Below, one piece after another: positions 43,395-52,967 of a stretch of DNA of 64,000 nucleotides. A program made the translations under genes and the position numbers. Numbering within the stretch: the stretch's first letter is position 1; each line of letters opens with the position of its first letter. Under the pieces are notes generated by a model, which made no database searches, was not told the origin of the DNA, and was given only the letters and a program-made list of their open reading frames with translations. Origin of the DNA: Draconibacterium orientale. GTDB taxonomy: Bacteria > Bacteroidota > Bacteroidia > Bacteroidales > Prolixibacteraceae. The DNA is taken from positions 4,880,501 to 4,944,500 of the forward strand of contig NZ_CP007451.1 in the NCBI RefSeq assembly GCF_000626635.1, read 5' to 3'.

Positions 43395-44999
43395 TTATAG
43401 TTCTTTAAAGAAGTCGTTTCCTTTGTCGTCAACAATAATGAATGCAGGGAAATTCTCCACCTTAATCTTACGAACAGCTTCCATTCCAAGATCTTCAAAA
43501 TCGACTACCTCAACCGATTTAATACTGTTTTTGGCCAAAATAGCAGCCGGTCCGCCAATCGAACCAAGGTAAAAACCTCCATGTTTTTTACAGGCGTCGG
43601 TAACGGCTTGCGAGCGGTTTCCTTTTGCCAGCATAATCATCGATCCGCCGTGGCTTTGGAACTCGTCAACATACGGATCCATACGACCTGCAGTTGTTGG
43701 CCCGAAACTACCTGAAGCCATTCCTTTTGGTGTTTTCGCAGGACCTGCATAATACACCGGATGGTTTTTAAAATACTCGGGCATTGGTTTGCCTTCGTCG
43801 AGCATTTGTTTAATCTGCGCGTGTGCAATGTCGCGGGCTACGATTAAAGTACCACTCAGGTTCAAACGTGTTTTTGTTGGGTACTTTGTTAATTCAGCCA
43901 ACACTTTGTCCATTCCCTGATCCAGGTCAATATCCACTGCCGGACTCATAGCCGGTGCTTTTGCCGGTAAGAAACGTGCAGGATTTTTCTCCAGTTGCTC
44001 CAGGAAAATACCCTCTTTGGTAATTTTTGCTTTAATGTTACGGTCGGCGCTACAGCTAACCCCCAAACCTACCGGGCAAGAAGCTGCGTGGCGTGGCAAG
44101 CGGATAACACGCACATCGTGTACGAAATATTTTCCGCCAAACTGCGCACCTACTCCACTTTCCTGGCAAATTTTGGTTACTTTTTCTTCCCACTCCAAAT
44201 CGCGGAAAGCCTGGCCCCCTTCGTTGCCTTCGGTTGGTAAATGATCTAAATAACCGGCTGATGCTTTTTTCACCGTCGCCAATGTTGCTTCGGCAGAAGT
44301 ACCGCCAATTACCAGCGCCAGGTGATACGGAGGACAGGCAGAAGTGCCCAGGTCCATAATTTTTTCCTTCACAAATTTAGTCAGGTTCTCCTCGGTCAGC
44401 AACGACTTGGTTTGCTGATACAGAAAGGTTTTGTTACCCGAACCACCACCTTTGGTTACAAACAAAAATTCGTATTTATTTCCTTGCTCGGCATACAAAT
44501 CAATTTGTGCGGGCAAGTTTGTTCCGGTATTCTTTTCTTTGGTCATGGTAAAAGGCACCACTTGCGAATAACGCAAGTTCTTTTCGGCGTAGGTAGCATA
44601 AATACCTTTCGACAAGGCTTCAGCATCGTTGGCACCGGTATATACATCTTCTCCTTTTTTACCAATAACAATTGCTGTACCTGTATCCTGGCATGTTGGC
44701 AGTTCGCCCTCGGCCGACACTGCCTGGTTCATTAACATGGTGTGTGCTACAAACCTGTCGTTATCGGTTGCTTCCGGGTCCTCAAGAATTTTGGCCAGCT
44801 TTTCAAGGTGCGAAGCACGCAGGTAAAACGAAACATCGGTAAATGCTTCTTTTGCCAGTTCTTCCAAACCTTTCGGATCAACTTTTAAAATTTCACGGCC
44901 ATCAACTTCAATGGTTGATACATAATCTTTTGTAATACAACGATATTCGGTATCGTCTTTTAAAATTGGAAATGGTTTTTGATATTTAAAATCTGCCAT
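43395..44999 (-). CDS. class I fumarate hydratase
   Basis: The enzyme hydrates fumarate to malate in the citric acid cycle with a 4Fe-4S cluster. The 534-residue length is that of the fused FumA/FumB type. The cluster cysteines are seen in [28 protein letters not shown] and [13 protein letters not shown]. The C-terminal beta domain has [16 protein letters not shown] and [20 protein letters not shown]. It is cytoplasmic and oxygen-sensitive as a class. A -7 box TATCTTTG lies about 30 bp upstream, and a terminator follows. It is not in an operon. Confidence 0.95.
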   Translation of the reverse strand: MADFKYQKPFPILKDDTEYRCITKDYVSTIEVDGREILKVDPKGLEELAKEAFTDVSFYLRASHLEKLAKILEDPEATDNDRFVAHTMLMNQAVSAEGELPTCQDTGTAIVIGKKGEDVYTGANDAEALSKGIYATYAEKNLRYSQVVPFTMTKEKNTGTNLPAQIDLYAEQGNKYEFLFVTKGGGSGNKTFLYQQTKSLLTEENLTKFVKEKIMDLGTSACPPYHLALVIGGTSAEATLATVKKASAGYLDHLPTEGNEGGQAFRDLEWEEKVTKICQESGVGAQFGGKYFVHDVRVIRLPRHAASCPVGLGVSCSADRNIKAKITKEGIFLEQLEKNPARFLPAKAPAMSPAVDIDLDQGMDKVLAELTKYPTKTRLNLSGTLIVARDIAHAQIKQMLDEGKPMPEYFKNHPVYYAGPAKTPKGMASGSFGPTTAGRMDPYVDEFQSHGGSMIMLAKGNRSQAVTDACKKHGGFYLGSIGGPAAILAKNSIKSVEVVDFEDLGMEAVRKIKVENFPAFIIVDDKGNDFFKEL

Positions 45000-45027
45000 T
45001 GTATAATCGGTTAAATTAATTTTCCTT

Positions 45028-45035
45028 CAAAGATA
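45028..45035 (-). promoter_or_regulatory. -7 box upstream of fumarase
   Basis: On the minus strand the box reads TATCTTTG, matching TAnnTTTG, 28 bp before the fumarase start codon. The -33 region shows no clear TTG at the usual distance. Confidence 0.4.
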
Positions 45036-45209
45036 AAACTATTCGCTTGTTTCTATTTTATTTTAAAGCGAAACCTGAAAAATTTAACCCGAAATATACG
45101 TCGAATTTAAATCCAATGATCGTTATCTGCAAACGCTAAAGCAGATGAATTTGGAAAGCTTTGTATCAGTATCGATTTGTTTTACATGATGTGTTTTGCA
45201 TAAATTCAT

Positions 45210-45217
45210 TAGCTTTG
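45210..45217 (+). promoter_or_regulatory. -7 box upstream of the sialate esterase
   Basis: TAGCTTTG matches TAnnTTTG and ends 21 bp before the ATG at 45239, giving a short leader and supporting that start over the longer frame at 45161. The -33 box is not clear. Confidence 0.4.
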
Positions 45218-45238
45218 AGAAAACGAAAAAATAGTACG

Positions 45239-47191
45239 ATGAAGACAAAAATCCATTTGTTATATGTTTTACTTTTTGCCATTGTTTCTACTACAAAAGC
45301 AGAAGTAAAACTTCCCAAAATATTTAGTTCGAATATGGTGCTTCAGCAAGGAATTGAAATTCCGGTATGGGGCTGGGCCGCACCAGGCGAAGAAGTCGCA
45401 GTTTTGTTGAATGGAACTACGATTGAAACAACTACCAACCAGGATGGCGAATGGAAAGTTGCACTTCCTTCTCAAAAATACGGAGGTCCATACACTTTAA
45501 CGATAAAAGGCAAAAACACCATTTCGTTAAACAATGTAATGATTGGCGAAGTTTGGGTGTGTTCGGGGCAATCGAACATGGAATGGCCCCTGGCACAGGT
45601 AAAAAATGCCGATGAAGAATTAGATGCTGCAAATCATCCCAATATTCGTTTGTTTACGGTACCGCGTCGGGTGGCACAATTTCCGGAAGAGGATATGGAG
45701 AGTGGCGAATGGATGGAATGTACCCCACAAACCGCGCATAACTTTTCAGCGGTTGGCTATTTCTTTGGCAAAGCGTTGCAGGAAGACATGAATGTACCTA
45801 TCGGACTCATACATTCGTCGTGGGGCGGCACAGTAGCCGAAACCTGGACCAGTGCACAAACCATTCAAAACGATCCGGACTTCAGGGCACCAATGATCGA
45901 GCTGCAACAAATGAATGTTGAAGAGTACAGGAAGAACAAGGAAGCTGAGATCAGAAAAATACTTGGGGGCGACATTCCAACAGAGGATGAAGGCATGCAA
46001 GACGGGAAAGCTGTTTGGTCTGATCCGGAGTTAAACGACAAAGACTGGAGTAAAATCATAGCTCCCGGATTATGGGAAGAACAAGGTTATATTGACATTG
46101 ACGGAATTGGCTGGTACCGGAAAGAAATTGATCTTACCGAGGAGCAGACCCAAACAAATATGAACCTGCATTTGGGAAAAATCGACGACTCTGATATTAC
46201 TTTTCTGAATGGTATTGAAATTGGAAAAACCGAAAACCAGTACGATAAAGAACGTGTTTACACCATCGACAAAAAATATTTGAATCCCGGTAAAAATATG
46301 ATCGTTGTTCGCGTTAACGACACCGGTGGCGGCGGTGGAATATGGGGCGCTCCCGAAGATCAGTACGTAGCTATCGGGCAGGAAAAAATCGATATCTCGG
46401 GCGACTGGAAATTCAAAATTTCAAAGGCCGTGATGCAAGACATAAACCTTGGCCCCAACTCGTATCCTACCCTCTTATTCAACGGAATGATTAATCCGAT
46501 TGTACCATTCGGGATAAAAGGAGTTATCTGGTACCAGGGCGAATCAAATGCCGGCCGGGCCAAACAGTATCAGCGCGTATTTCCGAATTTGATAAACGAT
46601 TGGCGTGCGCAATGGAAGCAGGGAGATTTCCCTTTCCTTTTTGTGCAGTTGGCCAACTATATGAAACCAGTACAAAATCCAACGGATAGCGAATGGGCAG
46701 AATTGCGCGAAGCACAAACCAAAACGCTGGAGCTGTCAAATACCGGGATGGCCTCGGCTATCGATATTGGCGAAGCGAATGATATTCACCCGCGCAACAA
46801 GCAGGATGTTGGGAAGCGACTGGCATTAAATGCATTTAAAGTGGCTTACGGAAAAGATATTGTATATACCGGCCCAACATTCGAATCGGTGGAATTTAAA
46901 GATGGTAAAGCCTACATTACTTTTTCAAATACTGGCTCGGGACTGGCGGTAAAAGATAAATATGGCTATGTAAAAGCATTTTCAATTGCAGGAGCCGATC
47001 GTCAGTTTTATTGGGCAAAAGCAGAGGTTATCAATAAAAACACGGTGGTTGTTTATTCGTACGCAGTTACCGATCCGTTGGCGGTACGTTTTGGCTGGGC
47101 CGACAATCCTGATGATTTAAACCTGTATAACCTGGAGCTGCTGCCGGCCAATCCTTTTAGAACCGATGACTGGCCGGGAATAACAAAATAA
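45239..47191 (+). CDS. sialate O-acetylesterase family protein, secreted
   Basis: The enzyme removes O-acetyl groups from sialic acid or related sugars. I use ATG 45239, which yields a signal peptide (LLYVLLFAIVSTTKA). The 650-residue protein has the SGNH-type block VCSGQSNMEWPL with Ser112, a later GVIWYQGESNAGRAKQYQRVF, and ANDIHPRNKQDVGKRLA with the catalytic Asp-x-x-His (DIHP). Between them (about 250-390) lies an inserted jelly-roll resembling a GH2 sugar-binding domain (GWYRKEIDLTEEQ, LHLGKIDDSDITFLNG, NMIVVRVNDTGGGGGIWG). It is a stand-alone gene upstream of a TonB receptor; no other sialic-acid gene is present, so plant pectin or xylan acetyl groups are also possible targets. Confidence 0.92.
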   Translation: MKTKIHLLYVLLFAIVSTTKAEVKLPKIFSSNMVLQQGIEIPVWGWAAPGEEVAVLLNGTTIETTTNQDGEWKVALPSQKYGGPYTLTIKGKNTISLNNVMIGEVWVCSGQSNMEWPLAQVKNADEELDAANHPNIRLFTVPRRVAQFPEEDMESGEWMECTPQTAHNFSAVGYFFGKALQEDMNVPIGLIHSSWGGTVAETWTSAQTIQNDPDFRAPMIELQQMNVEEYRKNKEAEIRKILGGDIPTEDEGMQDGKAVWSDPELNDKDWSKIIAPGLWEEQGYIDIDGIGWYRKEIDLTEEQTQTNMNLHLGKIDDSDITFLNGIEIGKTENQYDKERVYTIDKKYLNPGKNMIVVRVNDTGGGGGIWGAPEDQYVAIGQEKIDISGDWKFKISKAVMQDINLGPNSYPTLLFNGMINPIVPFGIKGVIWYQGESNAGRAKQYQRVFPNLINDWRAQWKQGDFPFLFVQLANYMKPVQNPTDSEWAELREAQTKTLELSNTGMASAIDIGEANDIHPRNKQDVGKRLALNAFKVAYGKDIVYTGPTFESVEFKDGKAYITFSNTGSGLAVKDKYGYVKAFSIAGADRQFYWAKAEVINKNTVVVYSYAVTDPLAVRFGWADNPDDLNLYNLELLPANPFRTDDWPGITK

Positions 47192-47228
47192 ATTATCACG
47201 GCAGCACAATTTACTGAACAATAAAATG

Positions 47229-47258
47229 TTGAATATAAAACACCTTTGCATAGCTTTG
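47229..47258 (+). promoter_or_regulatory. consensus Bacteroidota promoter for the second TonB receptor
   Basis: TTG at 47229-47231 is followed after exactly 19 bp by TAGCTTTG at 47251-47258. The ATG at 47267 begins only 8 bp later, so the transcript has almost no leader. The upstream in-frame TTG start at 47246 would lie inside the promoter and can be set aside. Confidence 0.6.
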
Positions 47259-47266
47259 TGTTAATA

Positions 47267-49675
47267 ATGAAAAACTTAACCACTTTATTTCTGTTACTGC
47301 TTAGCCAAATGGTTGCTGTTGCACAAAGTAATAATGCAACATTAAAAGGCGTTATCAATGATCAGGACGGCGTTCCGATCGATATGGTTAATGTGGTATT
47401 AAAAGAATATCCAACCCTTGGAACCACTACAAATGCCAACGGCGAATTTCTGCTTCGGATTCCGGCGCGTAAACAGCTCACGATAATCTTTTCGTCGCTG
47501 GGGTATCAAACCTTTCAGGATTCGGTTTATGCCAACCGCGAAGAAACAGTTATCAAGCAAATCACCATGCCGGAAATCAATCTGGAACTGGCAGAGATAA
47601 TTGTAAAAGAGCAGCGACGCAACGGCGGAAGTATTGTTAGTCTCGATCCGAAAATTATCAACTCCATTTCGAGTGCTTCGGGAGGTATTGAAGCAGGATT
47701 AAAAACCCTGCCCGGTGTATCGTCAAATAACGAGTTAAGCTCGCAATACACGGTGCGCGGTGGTAATTTCGACGAAAACCTGGTGTATGTTAACGATGTG
47801 GAGGTTTACCGTCCGTTCCTGATTCGTGCGGGGCAACAGGAAGGTTTGAGTTTTATAAACAGCGACATGGTTTCTACCATCGATTTTTCGGCAGGTGGTT
47901 TTAATGCCAAATATGGCGATAAAATGTCGTCGGTGCTCGATATTAAATACCGCAGGCCCAGCGACTTTAGCGGATCAGCATCGGTTAGTATGCTTGGTGC
48001 TACGGCGCATTTTGAAGATGTTGCGCTTAAAGGAAAGCTTTCGCACATTTCAGGAATTCGATACAAAACCAACCGCTACATTTTGGGTAGTTTGGATGAA
48101 CAGGGCGAATACGATCCTCGCTTTCTTGATTTTCAGACCTACATAACTTACCAGTTTAACGAGAAATTCGACTTATCGTTTTTGGGCAACGTAGCGCAAA
48201 ACCAATACAATTTTATTCCGCAAACCCGCGAAACAACTTTTGGTACGTGGCAAAACCCGCTAAACACCAAAATATATTTTGACGGACAGGAACAGGATGA
48301 TTTTCAAACTTACCTTGGCGCGATTACCGCTAACTATCATCCCAATGCCAACCTAAACCTGAAGTTTATTGCATCAGCTTACCATGCACAGGAAAAAGAG
48401 ACTTACGACATTCAGGGGCAATACTATTTAAACCAGCTGGAGCGAAATCTGGGCTCGGAAGAGTTTGGCGACAGCACACTGAATTTGGGAGTAGGTACAT
48501 TTATCAACCATGCCCGAAACAGCCTGGATGCAACCGTTTACAGTTTTTCGCACAAAGGAGCCTTTAACTCGGAGAAGCACCTGGTAAACTGGGGAATTAA
48601 ATTTCAACACGAAAAAATAAACGACGAGTTAAACGAGTGGATCTACCGCGATTCTGCCGGTTATTCCATTCCTTATTCAGATAGCGAAGTTAAATTGTTT
48701 TATACGCTGAATGCCAAAAACAAAATCAGTTCGAACCGTATAACCGGCTACATTCAGGACAGTTGGAGCGTGCCCACCGCAAATGGCGATTTGTATTTAA
48801 CTGGCGGAGTGCGCTTTAATTTCTGGGATTTTAACAGTGAGTTGCTGGTAAGTCCGCGCGCCACATTAAACTATTTTCCCGAGTGGGAGAAAAAAATGTC
48901 GTTCCGTTTGTCGGCGGGCTGGTACCATCAATCGCCCTTTTTTAAGGAGCTGAAACAAAGCGACGGCTATATTAATTACGACTCGAAAGCACAACGCTCG
49001 TTTCAGGTAGTTGGTGGCACCGATCTGCTTTTCACCGCCTGGGACCGACCGTTTCGTTTTACCTCCGAGGCCTACTACAAACACATGAACCGCTTGATTC
49101 CATACCAAATAGACAATGTTCGCATACGTTACCTGGCCGAAGAAGAAGCCACCGGCTATGCCACCGGCGTTGACTTTAAAATAAATGGCGAGTTTGTGAG
49201 CGGATTACAATCGTGGGCCAGTTTATCGTTCCTGCAAACCGAAGAAGATATAAAAGGCGATGGCCATGGAATGATTCCCCGCCCTACCGATCAGTGGATG
49301 AATTTTAGTTTGTTTTTCCAGGATTATTTACCGGGAAATCCAACATACAAAATGCAGCTGTCGGGATTTTACGGTGCACGCCTGCCCACCGGGCCACCAA
49401 ATGGCGAGCGTTACCAGGATGTATTTCGGATGCCGCCTTACCGCCGTATCGATCTTGGCCTTTCAAAAGTATTCATAAGCCGGGCAAACCGCTCCGGCAG
49501 CCCATTCTTCAGGCATATTACCGATTTGTCGTTAAGCCTCGAAGTATTTAACCTGCTGGATATCAACAATACCATCTCTTATTTCTGGGTATCTAGCATT
49601 TATGGCGACCAGTATGCGGTTCCGAATTACCTTACATCACGTAAATTCAACCTAAAACTCACTGTAAAATTCTAA
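47267..49675 (+). CDS. TonB-dependent receptor
   Basis: The 802-residue protein has a signal peptide (LTTLFLLLLSQMVAVAQ), a CarboxypepD_reg-like domain (about 25-105, with TLKGVINDQDGVPIDMVNVVL), a plug (about 115-225, with TLPGVSSNNELSSQYTVRGG, then IDFSAGGFNAKYGDKMSSVLDI) and a barrel ending in terminal Phe (KFNLKLTVKF). The SVLDI-type plug with VRGGNFDENLVYVNDVEVYRP resembles receptors without SusD partners. It has its own promoter and stands alone between the sialate esterase and PhzF. The ligand is unknown. Confidence 0.92.
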   Translation: MKNLTTLFLLLLSQMVAVAQSNNATLKGVINDQDGVPIDMVNVVLKEYPTLGTTTNANGEFLLRIPARKQLTIIFSSLGYQTFQDSVYANREETVIKQITMPEINLELAEIIVKEQRRNGGSIVSLDPKIINSISSASGGIEAGLKTLPGVSSNNELSSQYTVRGGNFDENLVYVNDVEVYRPFLIRAGQQEGLSFINSDMVSTIDFSAGGFNAKYGDKMSSVLDIKYRRPSDFSGSASVSMLGATAHFEDVALKGKLSHISGIRYKTNRYILGSLDEQGEYDPRFLDFQTYITYQFNEKFDLSFLGNVAQNQYNFIPQTRETTFGTWQNPLNTKIYFDGQEQDDFQTYLGAITANYHPNANLNLKFIASAYHAQEKETYDIQGQYYLNQLERNLGSEEFGDSTLNLGVGTFINHARNSLDATVYSFSHKGAFNSEKHLVNWGIKFQHEKINDELNEWIYRDSAGYSIPYSDSEVKLFYTLNAKNKISSNRITGYIQDSWSVPTANGDLYLTGGVRFNFWDFNSELLVSPRATLNYFPEWEKKMSFRLSAGWYHQSPFFKELKQSDGYINYDSKAQRSFQVVGGTDLLFTAWDRPFRFTSEAYYKHMNRLIPYQIDNVRIRYLAEEEATGYATGVDFKINGEFVSGLQSWASLSFLQTEEDIKGDGHGMIPRPTDQWMNFSLFFQDYLPGNPTYKMQLSGFYGARLPTGPPNGERYQDVFRMPPYRRIDLGLSKVFISRANRSGSPFFRHITDLSLSLEVFNLLDINNTISYFWVSSIYGDQYAVPNYLTSRKFNLKLTVKF

Positions 49676-49776
49676 CGCACAGCAACATATTTACTTCATT
49701 ACATAATGTAATGTTTAAGCAACATTAAAACTTTGGCGTGTAAGGTGTTTGATATGAACTATTGTAACGAATCGTT

Positions 49777-49784
49777 TAACTTTG
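49777..49784 (+). promoter_or_regulatory. -7 box upstream of phzF-like gene
   Basis: TAACTTTG matches TAnnTTTG and ends 24 bp before ATG 49809, which supports that start rather than the frame beginning at 49782. A TTTG at 49748-49751 lies 25 bp upstream, slightly too far for a standard -33 box. Confidence 0.4.
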
Positions 49785-49808
49785 CCGTGCAACTTAATTC
49801 GTCATGCT

Positions 49809-50594
49809 ATGAACCTAACTGTATATCAAGTTGATGCCTTCGCCGAGAAAGTTTTTGAAGGAAATCCTGCTGCCGTTATTCCGCTGAATGATGAGTGGCT
49901 TCCGGATGATATGATGCAAAAGCTGGCTATGGAAAACAACCTCTCGGAAACAGCATTTTTTATCAAAAAGAACGACACTTACCATATCCGTTGGTTTACG
50001 CCCGAAGCCGAGGTTGATCTTTGCGGCCATGCTACGCTGGCTACTTCGCATGTTATGTTTCAGCATTTAAACCTTGCTGCCGATAAAATTTGTTTCCAGT
50101 CGAGAAGCGGTAAACTAAGTGTAAAAAAAGAGGGCAATTTACTGGTACTGAACTTTCCGGCATCAGAAGTGGAAGCCAAATATATTCCCACCGGCTTAAA
50201 AACGGCGTTTGGCATCCATCCGCAGGAGTGTTTTAAAGGACGCGAAGACCTGATGCTGGTATTTAAAAATGAAAACGACATTGCCAACCTCGAGCCCGAT
50301 TTCACAAAAATGCTGGAAGCCACTTCACGCGGAATAATTTGCACGGCCAAATCAGAAAGATACGATTTTGTATCGCGCTTTTTTGCACCATCATTGGGCA
50401 TTAACGAAGATCCGGTAACCGGGTCGGCGCACACCATGCTTATTCCGTACTGGTCGGCTCGACTGGATAAACAAAACCTGCTGGCTAAACAAATATCGAA
50501 AAGAGGTGGTGTTCTGCATTGTAAACAATTAGGCGATCGCGTTGAGATTGGTGGCAAAGCCGTAACTTACCTTGTTGGAACCATTAGTATTTAA
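49809..50594 (+). CDS. PhzF family isomerase-like protein
   Basis: PhzF proteins are diaminopimelate-epimerase-fold enzymes; only some make phenazines. The 261-residue protein has the N-terminal VYQVDAFAEKVFEGNPAAVI, the conserved Glu region NNLSETAFF near 45-53, VDLCGHATLATSHV and the second-half NEDPVTGSAH. The active-site Glu and the DPVTGSAH motif are intact. No phenazine genes are nearby, so the substrate is unknown. It is cytoplasmic. The ATG at 49809 is favoured by the -7 box. Confidence 0.9.
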   Translation: MNLTVYQVDAFAEKVFEGNPAAVIPLNDEWLPDDMMQKLAMENNLSETAFFIKKNDTYHIRWFTPEAEVDLCGHATLATSHVMFQHLNLAADKICFQSRSGKLSVKKEGNLLVLNFPASEVEAKYIPTGLKTAFGIHPQECFKGREDLMLVFKNENDIANLEPDFTKMLEATSRGIICTAKSERYDFVSRFFAPSLGINEDPVTGSAHTMLIPYWSARLDKQNLLAKQISKRGGVLHCKQLGDRVEIGGKAVTYLVGTISI

Positions 50595-50690
50595 GCACTT
50601 AATTCCTTTGGGTTAATTTTGGAAGAAGCACCTTAACCTTATTTAGAATAATTTGTAGAAAGGTATCGATTAACTTAAAGGAAAGTGGTA

Positions 50691-50698
50691 TATATTTG
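50691..50698 (+). promoter_or_regulatory. -7 box upstream of the methyltransferase
   Basis: TATATTTG matches TAnnTTTG and ends 50 bp before the ATG at 50749. No clear -33 box was seen. Confidence 0.35.
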
Positions 50699-50748
50699 CA
50701 CAAGATAAAAAACACAACTACACACATATTCACTATTTATATTTAAAA

Positions 50749-51450
50749 ATGAACGATCCGATTGGCCAGGCCATTAAAGAATATTTCGAACGGGGTAAAG
50801 CGCCTCAAATTCAGGTAGATTCAAATTATACAGAAGGCGAAACTATTGCGCCTTCGTATTTTTTCCGCAACGAAAAAGAACTGCCTAAAATTGAAAAAGT
50901 TGCCCTAAAAAATTGCAAAGGCCGTATTTTGGATATTGGAGCAGCAGCAGGCTGCCATTCATTGATTCTGCAAAAGAAAGGCTATAGCGTTACGGCACTT
51001 GAAAAATCGGAAGTTTCGGTTGAGGTGATGCGCAAACAGGGAATTGTAAAAGTAGTTCATGCTGATATTTTTGACTACAACGAAGAACAATTCAACACCA
51101 TTTTATTGCTGATGAACGGCACCGGAATAGGCGGAACAATTGAAGGTTTGAAAAAACTGCTGGCTCACCTGAAAAGCCTTCTGCTGGAAGGGGGCCAGAT
51201 TTTAATTGACTCGTCGGATATTAAATACCTTTTTGAAGAAGAAGACGGATCTCAGTGGGTTGATATTGCCAACAACAATTACTACGGAGAAATGCAGTAC
51301 AAAGTAAGTTTCAGGAAAGATGAGGCTGAGTTCAACTGGCTTTTTATCGATTTCAACACCCTGCAACTTATTGCCAGCGAACTGGATTTCAATTGCACTT
51401 TGCTCGAAAAAGGTGCTCATCACGAGTATCTGGCACAACTGAAACTTTAA
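50749..51450 (+). CDS. class I SAM-dependent methyltransferase
   Basis: The 233-residue protein has the cofactor-binding motif GRILDIGAAAGCHSLILQKK at about 62-81, the acidic end of strand 2 (TALEKSEV) and a later GGQILIDSSDIKYL. The N-terminal part (PIGQAIKEYFERGK) is a short helix. Cofactor binding is clear; the methyl acceptor is not. It is a single gene with its own -7 box. Related proteins in Bacteroidota are annotated only as methyltransferases. Confidence 0.85.
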   Translation: MNDPIGQAIKEYFERGKAPQIQVDSNYTEGETIAPSYFFRNEKELPKIEKVALKNCKGRILDIGAAAGCHSLILQKKGYSVTALEKSEVSVEVMRKQGIVKVVHADIFDYNEEQFNTILLLMNGTGIGGTIEGLKKLLAHLKSLLLEGGQILIDSSDIKYLFEEEDGSQWVDIANNNYYGEMQYKVSFRKDEAEFNWLFIDFNTLQLIASELDFNCTLLEKGAHHEYLAQLKL

Positions 51451-51628
51451 AATTTTTCACAAAAAGACGATATATCTCCTGTTTGGTACCAACCGGAAAT
51501 CGATCGTACATGTCATTTTGCAGAGCTTATTATGTCATTGGCAGAGTAATTCCGCTCATTCACAGATATAATTTCGGAATTTACTGACGTTTACATAATT
51601 TGGTGTTCGAATTAAAACAGAAAGCACC

Positions 51629-51845
51629 ATGAAAGCTCTTATCCTCATCTCCTCAATTTTTTTACATTCTCGGATTGAAGATCAGCAACAAAATCGACCT
51701 GGTAAAAAAATCGAACCCGGTAGAAAAAATTATTACCCACAAGGTAAAAGCTGCTGAACCCGAAAAAAATGCATCTTTTGAAACTGAAGCAAAAAAAGAT
51801 GCCCCGGAAAAAGAAAAAACACCTCCGAAAGAAAGTATGGAATAA
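51629..51845 (+). pseudogene. small single-span membrane protein gene broken by a one-base shift
   Basis: ATG 51629 opens MKALILISSIF, but this frame soon loses a membrane-protein character. Past the T7 run at 51657-51663 the +1 frame reads YILGLKISNKIDLVKKSNP, VEKIITHKVKAAEPEKN and ends in a KEKTPPKESME tail with a stop at 51843. Removing one T joins both parts into a natural protein of about 71 residues: a short hydrophobic N terminus and a Lys/Glu-rich tail. The +1 frame has no start of its own. It is a frameshifted gene or a sequencing error; the family is not recognised. Confidence 0.5.
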
Positions 51846-51994
51846 TACCGATGTGAAATCAGGATGAGCTTTATCGAAGATAATTTTCCTCTTCAATCGG
51901 CATAAACTATTGTAATTTTAGCGTTTAGCTTAAGGCACGCGCTGAAATACAATTGATGTAACATCCTCCTCATAGAAATAAAAAACAAAGAATG

Positions 51995-52035
51995 AAACAG
52001 GAAATCAGTGAATGGTTTCCTGTTTTGTTTTTTTG
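51995..52035 (+). terminator. intrinsic terminator before the FRG gene
   Basis: AAACAGGAAA (51995-52004) pairs with TTTCCTGTTT (52016-52025), followed by a run of mainly T residues. It lies about 150 bp after the broken small gene and 35 bp before the FRG start, so it insulates the FRG gene. Confidence 0.8.
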
Positions 52036-52070
52036 TACTTTAGATAACTTAAAATCGGAATTGGTGTATT

Positions 52071-52877
52071 ATGAATTGCGCGATCACTTCAAACGATATT
52101 CGGGTTAACAGCTGGGAAGAATTAACACAGGAAGTTTACCACCAGTCGTGGAAACCGGATCTTGGCCGGTTTAGGTCCGACTTTGCATTTCGTGGTCTTT
52201 CCGACTGCCACTATAAACTGGAGAACAGCTTTGTTCGAAACTGCGGAGAACGTCCGGAGCTGGAATACCATATGCTGCGTAATTTCCGCAAATATGCCCG
52301 TATCGACGATTTTTCGCTGGCGAACACCCCACTGCGGGCTTTGGTACTGGCGCAACACCATGGTTTGGCTACCCGTTTGCTCGACTGGACGTACTCGCCA
52401 TACATTGCCATGCATTTTGCCACATCGAACACCGAAAAATATGACCTGGATGGCGTAATTTGGAAGGTAGACTTCGTGCAGGTAAACCGCCTTATTCCTG
52501 AACCTTTAAAAGAATTGCTTACGCTTGAAAAATGCAATGCATTTACCGTGGAAATGCTGGAATCTGTTTTCCCAACAATTCAGAAACTGGATGAAACCAT
52601 TGGCAGAGGGCATGCTTTGTTTTTTGAACCGCCATCGATCGACGACCGGATTGTAAACCAGTTTGCACTGTTTTCGGTGATGACAAGCGCCACTTCGATT
52701 CTGGACGAGTGGCTGCTTAAACATTCTGAACTGTTCCGGCGCATTGTTATTCCTGCTGAATTAAAATGGGAAATACGCGACAAACTCGACCAGGCAAATA
52801 TTACCGAGCGGGTACTTTTCCCCGGGCTTGATGGCCTGGCCAGTTGGTTAAAACGACATTACCGGCCAAAACAATAA
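52071..52877 (+). CDS. FRG domain protein
   Basis: The 268-residue protein is a single FRG domain, named for its Phe-Arg-Gly motif, visible in FAFRGLSDCHYKLENSFVR near residues 42-60. A second conserved block follows: VLAQHHGLATRLLDWTYSPYIAMHFAT near 98-124. FRG domains occur in proteins next to mobile or defence genes and as fused parts of toxins, but no activity has been established to my knowledge. It has no signal or membrane span. It sits alone, after a terminator and a broken small membrane gene. Confidence 0.88.
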   Translation: MNCAITSNDIRVNSWEELTQEVYHQSWKPDLGRFRSDFAFRGLSDCHYKLENSFVRNCGERPELEYHMLRNFRKYARIDDFSLANTPLRALVLAQHHGLATRLLDWTYSPYIAMHFATSNTEKYDLDGVIWKVDFVQVNRLIPEPLKELLTLEKCNAFTVEMLESVFPTIQKLDETIGRGHALFFEPPSIDDRIVNQFALFSVMTSATSILDEWLLKHSELFRRIVIPAELKWEIRDKLDQANITERVLFPGLDGLASWLKRHYRPKQ

Positions 52878-52967
52878 TCGAAACAGACAAACAACAGCCA
52901 AAACCAATGATATTCAACAAATTCATTTGCTTACTGTTTTTAATTTAAATGACTAAAAAATATCCTT

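Noticed and set aside
51846-51990. 13-codon frame MSFIEDNFPLQSA
   Set aside because: Too short and without context; the terminator just downstream does not need it.
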